Shown here one piece after another: positions 9,903-18,128 of a stretch of DNA of 64,000 nucleotides. The stretch spans positions 1 through 64,000 of the forward strand of contig NZ_JAJNKE010000012.1 of assembly GCF_021043395.1 (NCBI RefSeq). The letters are read 5' to 3'. Source of the stretch: Clostridium guangxiense (GTDB lineage Bacteria > Bacillota > Clostridia > Clostridiales > Clostridiaceae). The position numbers and the translations under genes are program-made. Each line of letters opens with the position of its first letter. Within the stretch, counting starts at the first letter, position 1. The notes beneath the pieces were generated by a model. That model was not told the origin of the DNA. It made no database searches and saw only the letters and a program-made list of their open reading frames with translations.

Positions 9903-11114
9903 ATGGAATTAGACTTAGAAAGAATTAAAAAAGCTCAGCAAAATATTAAGAAAGTAGTAAGAAAAACTCCTATGTTTTATACAAGTACCTTTTCAAAAAA
10001 ATGCAATTGTAATATATACTTAAAATGTGAAAACAAACAAAAAACTGGTGCTTTTAAACTAAGGGGAGCCTATAACAAATTAGTTAATCTAACAGAAGAA
10101 GAAAAAGAAAGAGGTGTTATAGCTTCTTCAGCAGGAAATCATGCTCAGGGAGTTGCCTATGCCGCAACTGTATTTAACGTTAAATCTACTATAATTATGC
10201 CATTAACTGCACCTCAAGCAAAAGTGGACGCAACAAGAGGATATGGTGCAGAAGTTATTCAAGCTGGTCAAGTATATGATGAATGCCATAATAAAGCCGT
10301 AGAAATACAAAAAGAAACAGGGGCAACCTTTTTAGAACCCTTTAACGACATAGATGTAATGGCAGGTCAAGGAACTATAGCCCTTGAAATATTAGAAGAT
10401 TTACCTGATACCGATGTTATAGTAGTTCCAATTGGTGGAGGCGGTTTAATATCTGGCATTGCTGTAGCAGCAAAATCAATAAAGCCTTCCATAAGAATAA
10501 TAGGTGTTGAACCAGAAATAGTACCTTCCGCTAAAACTTCTATAGAAAATAGAAAAATCACCACTGTCCCAGGTGCAAAATCTTTGGCTGACGGCATATC
10601 AGTTAGCACAATAGGAGATAAATGCTTTAAATACATTGAGAAATATGTAGATGAAATAGTTACAATAAGTGAAAATGAAATAGCCCATGCTATGTTTCAA
10701 TTGATGGAAATAAGCAAACTCGTAGCTGAAGGTTCAGGTGCAGCACCCTTAGCCGCTTTATTAGCGCAAAAAATTAAAGGCATAGAAGGCAAAAAAGTTG
10801 TCCTTTTAGTTAGCGGTGGAAATGTAGATATAGCAACTACAGCAAAAATAATAGAAAGAGAATTAGTTTTAGAAAAAAGAACAATAAGATTTGAAGTAGA
10901 ACTTCAAGATAAAACAGGAGCCTTAGGTTCTTTAGTATCTAAAATAGGAAACATGGGCGGAAACGTCGTTACAATAAGACAAAATAGTAACTGGAACAAA
11001 AAAGGACTTGAATATGCCGATGTATCCTTTGAAATCACAGTTCAATCTAAAAAACACGGTGAAAGTATACTAAATTGTTTAGAAAAAGACGGTTATGTAG
11101 TAAAATTAATATAA
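9903..11114 (+). CDS. ilvA: threonine ammonia-lyase with C-terminal ACT domain
   Basis: A 403-residue PLP enzyme of fold type II. The PLP lysine is Lys52 in [25 protein letters not shown] is the substrate loop, and [10 protein letters not shown] binds the phosphate. Residues from about 328 ([21 protein letters not shown]) form an ACT regulatory domain. It deaminates L-threonine to 2-oxobutanoate through a 2-aminocrotonate intermediate. The ~400-residue form with a single ACT domain is shared by biosynthetic and catabolic clostridial enzymes, so ilvA and tdcB cannot be told apart. The gene is followed after 25 bp by ridA, which clears the reactive enamine this enzyme releases. The start follows GAGGAAAGTATATT. 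Confidence 0.9.
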   Translation: MELDLERIKKAQQNIKKVVRKTPMFYTSTFSKKCNCNIYLKCENKQKTGAFKLRGAYNKLVNLTEEEKERGVIASSAGNHAQGVAYAATVFNVKSTIIMPLTAPQAKVDATRGYGAEVIQAGQVYDECHNKAVEIQKETGATFLEPFNDIDVMAGQGTIALEILEDLPDTDVIVVPIGGGGLISGIAVAAKSIKPSIRIIGVEPEIVPSAKTSIENRKITTVPGAKSLADGISVSTIGDKCFKYIEKYVDEIVTISENEIAHAMFQLMEISKLVAEGSGAAPLAALLAQKIKGIEGKKVVLLVSGGNVDIATTAKIIERELVLEKRTIRFEVELQDKTGALGSLVSKIGNMGGNVVTIRQNSNWNKKGLEYADVSFEITVQSKKHGESILNCLEKDGYVVKLI

Positions 11115-11139
11115 ATTAAAATATTGGAGGCGTAATTTT

Positions 11140-11520
11140 ATGGAAAAGAAAATAATAAGCACAAAAAATGCTCCAGGAGCAGTAGGACCATATTCACAAG
11201 CTATTAAGGCTGGAAACTTCGTATTTGCATCAGGTCAAATTCCATTAGATCCATCAACTGGTGAACTTATTGGTGGAGATGTAAAAAAAGCAACTGAAAG
11301 ATCACTAGAAAATGTAAAAGCTATTCTTGAAGCAGCTGGAACCTCACTTGACAAGGTTGTTAAAACAACTGTATTTGTAAAAAACATGAGTGATTTTGCT
11401 GCTGTTAATGAAGTTTATGCAAAATACTTTGATAAGGATATGCCTGCAAGATCATGTGTAGAAGTAAAACTCCCTAAAGATGCTTTAGTTGAAATAGAAG
11501 TAATAGCATTAGCAGAGTAG
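11140..11520 (+). CDS. ridA: RidA family 2-iminobutanoate/2-iminopropanoate deaminase
   Basis: A 126-residue RidA/YjgF/UK114 protein. Typical patterns are [24 protein letters not shown], the active-site arginine in [20 protein letters not shown], and the C-terminal Glu. RidA is a trimer that speeds hydrolysis of reactive enamine/imine products of PLP deaminases, protecting other PLP enzymes. It sits 25 bp behind threonine ammonia-lyase on the same strand with a TTGGAGG site, so the producer and the detoxifier are co-transcribed. This context strongly supports the call. Confidence 0.95.
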   Translation: MEKKIISTKNAPGAVGPYSQAIKAGNFVFASGQIPLDPSTGELIGGDVKKATERSLENVKAILEAAGTSLDKVVKTTVFVKNMSDFAAVNEVYAKYFDKDMPARSCVEVKLPKDALVEIEVIALAE

Positions 11521-11533
11521 AGAGTAGAGTAAA

Positions 11534-11564
11534 GGATGATTTTCTGCTACCGCAGAAAATCCTT
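11534..11564. terminator. bidirectional terminator between ridA and hydrolase gene
   Basis: GATTTTCTGC (11538-11547) pairs with GCAGAAAATC (11552-11561) around a 4-base loop. It lies between two convergent genes and overlaps the last codons of the minus-strand hydrolase. Confidence 0.65.
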
Positions 11565-12386
11565 CAATGCTTGAACAAATTCTTCTGGTCTCTCCTTTTG
11601 AGACCAATGTTTACATCCTTTCATCACATGCAGCCTACTATTTTTAATAACCTTACTTGCTGCTATTGCATATTTTACAGGAACCCCAGGATCTTTTTCA
11701 CCATTTACTATTAAAACTGGCATTGCTAGGTCGCTTAAATGCGCTGCCAAATCTGTAGTCATTCCTTCCTTACCTAGCTCATAACATTGGAAAGACTCCC
11801 AGGCTTTATTACAATTAGGTTCATGAACAAGCTTATATAAATCATCAACTAACTTATCAGAAATTTTATTTTTATCTCCAAACAAGGATGAATTTATTGT
11901 CCACTTTACCAATGCTCTGCTTTTTCCAATCCATTCATATGATTTAGCATTAAACCTTGAATTTACAAACCACCTATTAAACCTATGAAATGGCATTCTG
12001 GAATACAAACCTAATGATCCTATTATAGTAAGCTTATCTACAAGCTCAGGATATTTCAAAGAAAATGCTATACTAATGCCTCCCCCCATGGATAGTCCAA
12101 CTAAATTAGTCTTTTCTATATTTAGCTGCCTTAGCACATCGTATAAAAACTCCACATACATAGGGATAGAATACTGAATATCTGGCTTATCACTTTCACC
12201 AAAACCAAGCATGTCTACAGCATAAATATCATACTTATTCCCCATTAATTCAATTACTTCTTTCCAGGACATCATTGCATTATCTAGTGCTCCTCCATGA
12301 ACAAATACTATTTTTTCACTTGTATCCCCCTCTTTATGATAGACTGTTATTCCGTAGGATTTATAGGTTAATTTAATTTTCTCCAC
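11547..12386 (-). CDS. alpha/beta hydrolase
   Basis: A 279-residue alpha/beta-hydrolase-fold protein. The oxyanion region is FVHGGALDNAMMSW, the nucleophile elbow is LVGLSMGGG (Ser), the acid is likely in VLIVNGEKDPGVP (Asp), and the catalytic His is in GCKHWSQKERPEEF. The substrate cannot be read; relatives hydrolyse esters, lactones or C-C bonds. The gene overlaps the end of the upstream TetR gene by 14 bp, so the two are co-transcribed and the TetR protein probably responds to a related small molecule. Confidence 0.85.
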   Translation of the reverse strand: MEKIKLTYKSYGITVYHKEGDTSEKIVFVHGGALDNAMMSWKEVIELMGNKYDIYAVDMLGFGESDKPDIQYSIPMYVEFLYDVLRQLNIEKTNLVGLSMGGGISIAFSLKYPELVDKLTIIGSLGLYSRMPFHRFNRWFVNSRFNAKSYEWIGKSRALVKWTINSSLFGDKNKISDKLVDDLYKLVHEPNCNKAWESFQCYELGKEGMTTDLAAHLSDLAMPVLIVNGEKDPGVPVKYAIAASKVIKNSRLHVMKGCKHWSQKERPEEFVQALKDFLR

Positions 12387-13002
12387 TTAAAACACCTCCT
12401 TTATAAAATCCATGTTTCAATATTTTCATATACTCATAAATTTCATCTTGAAGCTCCTTCAAGTCCATCTTGCCTTCTGCCATTTTTTCCTTTATAAATC
12501 CTCCACCGATCCAAACTAACATTTTAATTGCTCTATTGATACCTTCTTTATTTTTAAACTTGGTTACATCAATGTTTTCATTTAATTTAACATAGGCATC
12601 CTTTAGAATTCTTTCATTAATTGCTTTTATTTCCTTCGAAACTGCAATATCTGTTTCATAGTATGCTCTGAGAGAAAATTCAAAAATGTGTGGACACTTC
12701 AGCATTATATTTACTCTTGCCTCTACTATTTTGGCATTCCGTTCAAAAAAATCATTTTCTTTAAGTGCTTCCAGTTCATCTATCTTTTCATATATTTTTT
12801 TGCAGCTGTACTCATACAAATAGCAATATAAATCTCTTTTATTCTTAAAATAATAAAACAAAGATCCTTTTGATATGCCAGAAGCAGCTGCTATATCCGC
12901 TGTTGAAGCTTTTTTATATGGGCTTTCAGAAAATATTTTCATAGCTGCATTTATAATTCTCATTTGTTTTTCTTTATCTATGGCATAAAAACTATCATAC
13001 AT
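12373..13002 (-). CDS. TetR/AcrR-family transcriptional regulator
   Basis: A 209-residue regulator with an N-terminal TetR helix-turn-helix: RIINAAMKIFSESPYKKASTADIAAASGISKGSLFYYFKNKRDLYCYLYEYS. The C-terminal helical domain would bind a ligand. I chose the ATG at 13002 because GGAGG lies 8 bases upstream; the 12 codons before it in the longer frame overlap the operator region. It is the first gene of an operon with the alpha/beta hydrolase. An inverted repeat at 13028-13063 is a likely self-operator. Confidence 0.88.
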   Translation of the reverse strand: MYDSFYAIDKEKQMRIINAAMKIFSESPYKKASTADIAAASGISKGSLFYYFKNKRDLYCYLYEYSCKKIYEKIDELEALKENDFFERNAKIVEARVNIMLKCPHIFEFSLRAYYETDIAVSKEIKAINERILKDAYVKLNENIDVTKFKNKEGINRAIKMLVWIGGGFIKEKMAEGKMDLKELQDEIYEYMKILKHGFYKGGVLSGEN

Positions 13003-13027
13003 TATTTTCCCTCCACTCTGACCGAAT

Positions 13028-13063
13028 TGGTCAACCATAATTTATATTGTAGTTAATTGACCA
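13028..13063. promoter_or_regulatory. candidate TetR self-operator
   Basis: TGGTCAA (13028-13034) and TTGACCA (13057-13063) are a perfect 7-bp inverted pair, 22 bp apart, just upstream of the TetR start. They flank the region expected to hold the promoter. Confidence 0.45.
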
Positions 13064-13081
13064 GAATTTACAAGGCCATAT

Positions 13082-13109
13082 AAAAAAGATGATAGATTTT
13101 TCTATCACC
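13082..13109 (-). terminator. terminator after the GNAT transcription unit
   Basis: TGATAG and CTATCA arms (13090-13095 with 13102-13107) form a hairpin followed in the minus strand by six Ts (13082-13087). It lies downstream of the small ORF and the GNAT gene. Confidence 0.6.
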
Positions 13110-13124
13110 TAAATACATTTATTT

Positions 13125-13259
13125 TTAACAGCAATTCAATCCTTGCTCCAGTTGCAATTTTGCCTTATGAAGCTTTTTCTCAAATACTTCTTTAGGTGAA
13201 AGTTCCGTTATGTACTGTACAACATGAATGTCACTTTTATCCAACTCTAAAAGTTTCAT
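13125..13259 (-). CDS. small ORF, 44 residues, function unknown
   Basis: Between the GNAT gene and a terminator, the minus strand encodes 44 residues from ATG 13259: a charged helical peptide with ELDKSDIHVVQYITELSPKE and a Cys-Cys end. It lies 29 bp behind the GNAT stop and before a terminator, so it would be co-transcribed. There is no clear ribosome site. It could also be the remnant of a longer gene. Not recognised. Confidence 0.3.
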   Translation of the reverse strand: MKLLELDKSDIHVVQYITELSPKEVFEKKLHKAKLQLEQGLNCC

Positions 13260-13288
13260 AAAAAGAATTTCTAATATAACTATCCTAC

Positions 13289-13783
13289 TTACTCAATATT
13301 CTTCTCATAGCAATAAAATTCCCCTTTTCTAAAATTTACACTTCCTACTTTTTCATATCCATTCTTTTCATACAGCCTCAAAGCTCTTTCATTTTGGGCA
13401 AATGCATCTAATCTTATAGCTTCATATCCACCCTTTACTGCAAAATCATCTGCATATTTAAGTAAATTCCTTGCAATTCCAACACCTTGAGTCCTTGGAT
13501 CAACGCACAATCTATGAATGACAAGCTGTTTTCCAAAATTATATTTCCACTTTAAATCTCTGTATTCCTCTGCCTGATCTTCATTTAAAACAACAATTGC
13601 ATTTATACTTCCATTCTCTACATTAGTATATAACTCACTATTAATTATATCTTCACTTATAACCTCTTCATTTGGATAAATATTATCCCATTGATGTATG
13701 TTTTTCAATTCCATATCTTTTATTGCTGATTTGATTATATTCATTATTAAAGTAATATCATGTATTTGAGCTTTTCTTATCAT
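13289..13783 (-). CDS. GNAT-family N-acetyltransferase
   Basis: A 164-residue acetyltransferase. The acetyl-CoA loop is visible as VDPRTQGVGIARNLLKYAD (motif A, Q/R-x-x-G-x-G/A), followed by IRLDAFAQNERALRLYEKNGYEKVG (motif B). It transfers an acetyl group from acetyl-CoA to an unknown amine. I chose the ATG at 13783, where AAAGGAG stands 9 bases upstream; the upstream 18 codons are hydrophobic and lack a site. Tandem 20-bp repeats lie just upstream at 13880-13919. Confidence 0.88.
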   Translation of the reverse strand: MIRKAQIHDITLIMNIIKSAIKDMELKNIHQWDNIYPNEEVISEDIINSELYTNVENGSINAIVVLNEDQAEEYRDLKWKYNFGKQLVIHRLCVDPRTQGVGIARNLLKYADDFAVKGGYEAIRLDAFAQNERALRLYEKNGYEKVGSVNFRKGEFYCYEKNIE

Positions 13784-13879
13784 ACTAAATTTCTCCTTTA
13801 ACATAAAAAATCTATTATAATATATAATAATAAACAAAGCTGCACTTTAATTTAAGATACAGCCAATTTAACGATATTT

Positions 13880-14096
13880 GATTAAACTTTATTTTAAACG
13901 ATCAAACTTTGTTACAAACTTACAAAAACCGCACACTCTCACAAATGTTGAGAATGCGCGGCTTACTTTATCGTTCTATATAATTTTGTCTTATACTACA
14001 CATCTCGCGTATAGTATCTTTATCTCTTGAATTCTTATTGAAATTTTATTTTAGAATATCAGACTTTGTTTCAAAGTATCATACTTTATTTCAAAC
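13880..14096. repeat. two blocks of degenerate 20-bp tandem repeats
   Basis: Block one (13880-13899, 13900-13919) and block two (14057-14076, 14077-14096, with a weaker copy at 14037-14056) are tandem copies of a 20-bp unit of the form TATCAAACTTTATTTCAAAC. They flank the glmS terminator and lie upstream of the GNAT gene. The unit is a multiple of 10 bp, so copies sit on the same helix face, as in arrays of protein-binding sites. Confidence 0.55.
13924..13964 (-). terminator. glmS terminator
   Basis: The minus strand forms a long G-U-tolerant stem from GCCGCGCATTCTCAAC to GTGAGAGTGTGCGG and then a T run (A run at 13924-13928). It is downstream of glmS, about 160 bp past its stop. Confidence 0.7.
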
Positions 14097-14125
14097 CAAC
14101 AAATCTTCAAAACGCTTATCCAATT

Positions 14126-15952
14126 TTATTCAACAGTTACTGATTTGGCTAAATTTCTTGGCTTGTCAACGTCGCAGCCTTTTTCTACCGAAACATAATA
14201 TGCCAATAATTGAAGTTGTATAACTGAAAGTACAGGTAAAAGTATGTCATTTACTTTTGGCACATATATCACTGAATCAACAACTTGTTCCATTCCTGTT
14301 CTACCTTCAACTGTAATTCCAAGAACTTTAGCTCCTCTTGTAGTTACTTCTTTTATATTACTAACCATTTTTTCATATAAATCATTTTGAGTTGCAAGTG
14401 CTACTACAACTGTTCCATCTTCTATTAAAGCTATAGTTCCATGCTTTAATTCTCCACCAGCATAAGCCTCAGAATGAATATATGAGATTTCTTTAAGCTT
14501 TAATGCACCTTCCATAGCTACAGCATAATCAATGCCTCTGCCTAAATAGAACATATCTTTATGCATATAGGTGTTTGCCGCAAATTTTTGAACTTTTTCT
14601 TTATTATCTAGTACTTCTTTTGCTTTTTCTGGAAGTTTCAGCATATCGGCTTTTATTTTTTCTATTTCTTCAGTAGTTAGAGTATTTTTATTTTGTGCAA
14701 AGAATAATGCCAATATATACATAGTTATAAGCTGCGTAGTATATGCTTTTGTAGATGCAACTGCAATTTCTGGTCCTGCCCAAGTATATAAAATATCATC
14801 GGCTTCTCTAGAAACTGAACTTCCAACAACATTTGTTATAGCGATAACTCTTGCTCCAAGTGACTTTGCCTCTCTTAATGCAGCCAAAGTATCGGCTGTC
14901 TCTCCTGATTGACTTAAAACTATCATTAAAGTATTCTTTGTAATTATTGGATCTCTATATCTAAATTCAGATGCTATATCTACTTCAACAGGTATTCTTG
15001 CAAATTTTTCTATAACATATTTTCCAACTATTCCAGCATGATATGCAGTTCCACAAGCTACTATATATATTTTTTCAATATTTTCTATTTGTTCTTTTGT
15101 TATATTTATATCATCTAATTTTATAGGCTGACCTTCTATAATTCTAGAAGTCATAGTATCTCTTATAGCTTTAGGTTGTTCATAAATTTCTTTTAACATG
15201 AAATGCTCATAACCACCTTTTTCAGCTGCGTTAGCATCCCACTCTATATGATTAAGCTCTTTTTCTATTTTTTCTCCTTCATTTGAGTAAAATTCCACTC
15301 CCTCAGAAGTTAAAACAGCAAACTCTTTATCTTTTAAATAATATATATCTCTAGTATGATTTAATATAGCAGGAACATCTGATGCTATAAAATTTTCATC
15401 TTTTCCAGCGCCGACTATAAGAGGACTATCTTTTCTTACTGCAACTATTTTATTAGGTTCATTTGAACAAACTACACCAAGTGCATAACTTCCTTCTACT
15501 TTTGATATAGCCTTCATAACCGCATCTAATAAATCTCCATTATAAAAATAGTCTATAAGATTAGGAATAACCTCTGTATCAGTTTCTGAAATAAATTTAT
15601 ATCCTTTTGATTTAAGCCATGACTTTAACTCCATATAGTTTTCTATTATACCATTATGCACTACACTTATTGTATTATCATTATTATTATGAGGATGTGC
15701 ATTCACATCTGACGGCTCACCGTGTGTAGCCCATCTAGTATGTCCAATTCCTACATTTCCTTTAAGTGGACTACTCTTTAATTTATTTTCAAGATTTACA
15801 AGTCTTCCTTTACATTTTGAAACATTTATTTTTCCATCATCTAGTATAGCAACTCCTGCTGAATCGTATCCTCTATACTCAAGTTTACTTAATCCCTCAA
15901 CTAAAATTGAAGAAGCCTCATTCTTACCACTATAACCTACTATTCCGCACAT
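14126..15952 (-). CDS. glmS: glutamine--fructose-6-phosphate aminotransferase (isomerizing)
   Basis: A 608-residue two-domain enzyme. MCGIVGYSG gives the N-terminal nucleophile Cys2 after Met removal, so residues 2 to about 240 form the glutaminase domain. Two SIS domains follow, with VACGTAYHAG, SQSGETADT and the terminus DKPRNLAKSVTVE that closes the active site. It makes glucosamine 6-phosphate from fructose 6-phosphate and glutamine, the first step to UDP-GlcNAc and the cell wall. A glmS ribozyme lies in its leader. The gene follows the mannitol operon, whose product, fructose 6-phosphate, is its substrate. Confidence 0.98.
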   Translation of the reverse strand: MCGIVGYSGKNEASSILVEGLSKLEYRGYDSAGVAILDDGKINVSKCKGRLVNLENKLKSSPLKGNVGIGHTRWATHGEPSDVNAHPHNNNDNTISVVHNGIIENYMELKSWLKSKGYKFISETDTEVIPNLIDYFYNGDLLDAVMKAISKVEGSYALGVVCSNEPNKIVAVRKDSPLIVGAGKDENFIASDVPAILNHTRDIYYLKDKEFAVLTSEGVEFYSNEGEKIEKELNHIEWDANAAEKGGYEHFMLKEIYEQPKAIRDTMTSRIIEGQPIKLDDINITKEQIENIEKIYIVACGTAYHAGIVGKYVIEKFARIPVEVDIASEFRYRDPIITKNTLMIVLSQSGETADTLAALREAKSLGARVIAITNVVGSSVSREADDILYTWAGPEIAVASTKAYTTQLITMYILALFFAQNKNTLTTEEIEKIKADMLKLPEKAKEVLDNKEKVQKFAANTYMHKDMFYLGRGIDYAVAMEGALKLKEISYIHSEAYAGGELKHGTIALIEDGTVVVALATQNDLYEKMVSNIKEVTTRGAKVLGITVEGRTGMEQVVDSVIYVPKVNDILLPVLSVIQLQLLAYYVSVEKGCDVDKPRNLAKSVTVE

Positions 15953-16039
15953 AAAAAATCTTCCTTTCTCATTTTTAATTCAACACTAATAACACCTAAA
16001 ATAACTTCATTTTTTAAGAGATTCTAGGCATGTTAATAA

Positions 16040-16200
16040 TTATTAAGGTTTTAACACCGGATTGATTTTGTAACAAAAATCACTTTCTGCTTTTATCAAT
16101 CGTTAACGGTAGTGCGTTTACCGTGGGGCATCCGCCGAAGATTTCGATACTCCCCATCCTCGTCAACTAAAATAATTATATTATTCTAGTTCGGGCGCTT
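16040..16200 (-). ncRNA. glmS ribozyme (glucosamine 6-phosphate-activated)
   Basis: In the minus strand the leader of glmS contains, in order, AGCGCCCGAACT, GTTGACGAGGATGGGG, ATCGAAATCTTCGGCGGATG, CCCC, and ACTACCGTTAACGATTG. These are the conserved core blocks of the glmS ribozyme. The cut should fall between the A at 16199 and the G at 16198. When glucosamine 6-phosphate binds, the transcript cleaves itself and the message is degraded, giving feedback control of glmS. The 5' boundary is set by the cleavage site; the 3' boundary is approximate. Confidence 0.95.
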
Positions 16201-16382
16201 TAACTATAACTAACAATTTTTGTTTCTTTCATTCCCCCCTATACTTTATTTAATATTTATACATTGCCATTATACTATTGCTTTTATTTAACTGTCAACA
16301 AATATAAAAAAGCATTTATTGGATTTTTTACTTTTTATATAAATATATTATGCGTATCCCTGCTTTAAGTTTAATAAAGTTG

Positions 16383-16472
16383 GGAAAATATTTTAAATTA
16401 ATATTTATTTAAAAATGCCAAACAGTAAATTTGCATTCAATATACATATGAATTAAATTTAAAATATTTTCC
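16383..16472. repeat. spaced 16-bp inverted repeat
   Basis: GGAAAATATTTTAAAT (16383-16398) and its exact complement (16457-16472) lie 58 bp apart in the gene-free stretch 16260-16531 between glmS and mtlD. An 18-bp perfect palindrome, ATTCATAATATTATGAAT, follows at 16504-16521 near the mtlD 3' end and may be its terminator. Otherwise I see nothing in this stretch. Confidence 0.5.
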
Positions 16473-16531
16473 TCAGCTAAATTTTTTTAATATCACTATA
16501 TTAATTCATAATATTATGAATATTCTGAATT

Positions 16532-17695
16532 TTATAGTTGCCTTTTTAGCTCTTCATACTTATTCATTATCATATTGTTCAAATATTCTCCTTCTTTTAT
16601 TTGAGATATATTTGAAATGGCCTTGCTAATTCCATCATTTTCTATTATCTTCTGAATCTCTTGGGCCTTTTCATCATCTTTATAATTAAACAAGTATCCC
16701 GCTGCAACACCACATAAAATGTCTTTAAAATCTATTTTCAAATCACAGCAAAGTTTCAATGGAGTTATTAATCTGTCATTTGATGATAATTTTCTTATAG
16801 GATCACGCCCTACACGCGTCACATCATCTTTAAGATATTTATTTTCAAATCTTTTCAGAAGCTTATTTGAATATTCCTTCAAAATATTTATATCTATTTT
16901 GTGCTTAATACTAAGAGCTTGTACTGCCTCTTTATGAAAACCAACTATAACTTTTTTAATATACTCATTTTTTATAGCTTCATGTATAAACTTATAATTT
17001 TTAAGATACCCTAAGTATGCAATTGTTGCATGTGCACCATTTAAGAGGAACAATTTTCTCTCAAGATAAGGATCTAACTTTTCAACATACTCTGCACCTT
17101 TTATATTGTTATTAATTTTTATCTTATTCTTTTCTATATCCCATTCATAGAAGTCTTCTACAGCTACATCTATAGGTAATTCCTTTTCTATATTTACATT
17201 TGGTACAATTCTGTCAACTGCACAATTTGGAAAGCCTGCATACTTTTCTAAATATTCTTGAAATTTTTTATCTGCTCCATCAAATATAACTTTCTTTAAT
17301 ACATCAGTTGCAAACAATGCATTCTCACAAGCTATTATATCAAGCGGCTTTTTACTAACTTCTGATCTCTTTTTTAAAAAGCCTCGTAATAATTCTCCTG
17401 TGCTTTTCAAATTATTTAACCCTAGTGATGTGGTAATTAAATCTGCTTGTAAAACTTCTTTTTCAAGAGAATCGCTATCTTTTAGATTAACTGCCCTAAC
17501 ATTTTCAACCCCCTCTTTATTTTGAGAAGTATTTAAAGTTATTACAGTATATTTCTTATACTTATTTATATCATCCACCACTTTGCCGAATATATCGACA
17601 AAAGTGATGTCATAACCAGATTTATATAATAAATATCCAATAAATCCTCTTCCTATATTTCCTGCGCCAAAATGAACTGCTTTCATATCAGTCAT
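16532..17695 (-). CDS. mtlD: mannitol-1-phosphate 5-dehydrogenase
   Basis: A 387-residue NAD-dependent enzyme of the polyol-specific long-chain dehydrogenase family. The N-terminal Rossmann motif is AVHFGAGNIGRGFIG, and the catalytic region LLNGAHATIAYLGYL carries the conserved Lys/Asn/His neighbourhood (KLFLLNGAHA). It oxidises mannitol 1-phosphate to fructose 6-phosphate. It is the last gene of mtlA-mtlR-mtlF-mtlD and overlaps mtlF by 8 bp. The annotated ATG has GAGG 6 bases upstream; a second ATG three codons later, where most family members start, is also possible. Confidence 0.96.
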   Translation of the reverse strand: MTDMKAVHFGAGNIGRGFIGYLLYKSGYDITFVDIFGKVVDDINKYKKYTVITLNTSQNKEGVENVRAVNLKDSDSLEKEVLQADLITTSLGLNNLKSTGELLRGFLKKRSEVSKKPLDIIACENALFATDVLKKVIFDGADKKFQEYLEKYAGFPNCAVDRIVPNVNIEKELPIDVAVEDFYEWDIEKNKIKINNNIKGAEYVEKLDPYLERKLFLLNGAHATIAYLGYLKNYKFIHEAIKNEYIKKVIVGFHKEAVQALSIKHKIDINILKEYSNKLLKRFENKYLKDDVTRVGRDPIRKLSSNDRLITPLKLCCDLKIDFKDILCGVAAGYLFNYKDDEKAQEIQKIIENDGISKAISNISQIKEGEYLNNMIMNKYEELKRQL

Positions 17696-18128
17696 CGCCT
17701 TCCTCTATTATTTTAATAATTTCTTCATTACTTTTGGCATTTTTAAGCCTTTCAACATTTTCTTCATATTGAACAGTAAGTGCTATTTTGGATAGTATAG
17801 CCATATGTTCCTCGCCTCTACCAGCAATTCCTATTACTATATAGGCTACATTACCTTCTCCAAAATCCACTCCTTCAGGGTATTGAGCTATAACTATACC
17901 AGAATTTATAATTTCCTTTTTATATTCATTCATTCCATGAGGTATAGCAACACCATTTCCCATATATGTTGTAACCTCTTCTTCTCTAGCCTTCATTCCA
18001 CTTATATAATTTTTATTGACATATCCTTGAGAAACTAAAAGTCTTCCTACCCTTTCTATAGCCTCATTTTTGGATTCCGACTTTAAATTTAATAAAATAT
18101 TATTCTCTTCTAAAATTTTTTTACTCAT
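17688..18128 (-). CDS. mtlF: PTS mannitol transporter subunit IIA
   Basis: A 146-residue EIIA of the mannitol/fructose family. The phosphorylated residue is His64 in NGVAIPHGMNEY. It accepts phosphate from HPr and passes it to the IIB domain of MtlA. I chose the ATG at 18128: GGAGG lies 9 bases upstream, and the family starts with MSKKILEE. It overlaps the mtlR stop by 8 bp, indicating translational coupling. The separate IIA matches the MtlA protein here, which lacks a IIA domain. Confidence 0.96.
   Translation of the reverse strand: MSKKILEENNILLNLKSESKNEAIERVGRLLVSQGYVNKNYISGMKAREEEVTTYMGNGVAIPHGMNEYKKEIINSGIVIAQYPEGVDFGEGNVAYIVIGIAGRGEEHMAILSKIALTVQYEENVERLKNAKSNEEIIKIIEEGDD

Noticed and set aside
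14038-14223. A small plus-strand gene overlapping the glmS end
   Set aside because: It lies mostly antisense to glmS coding sequence and over the tandem repeats, with no ribosome site.
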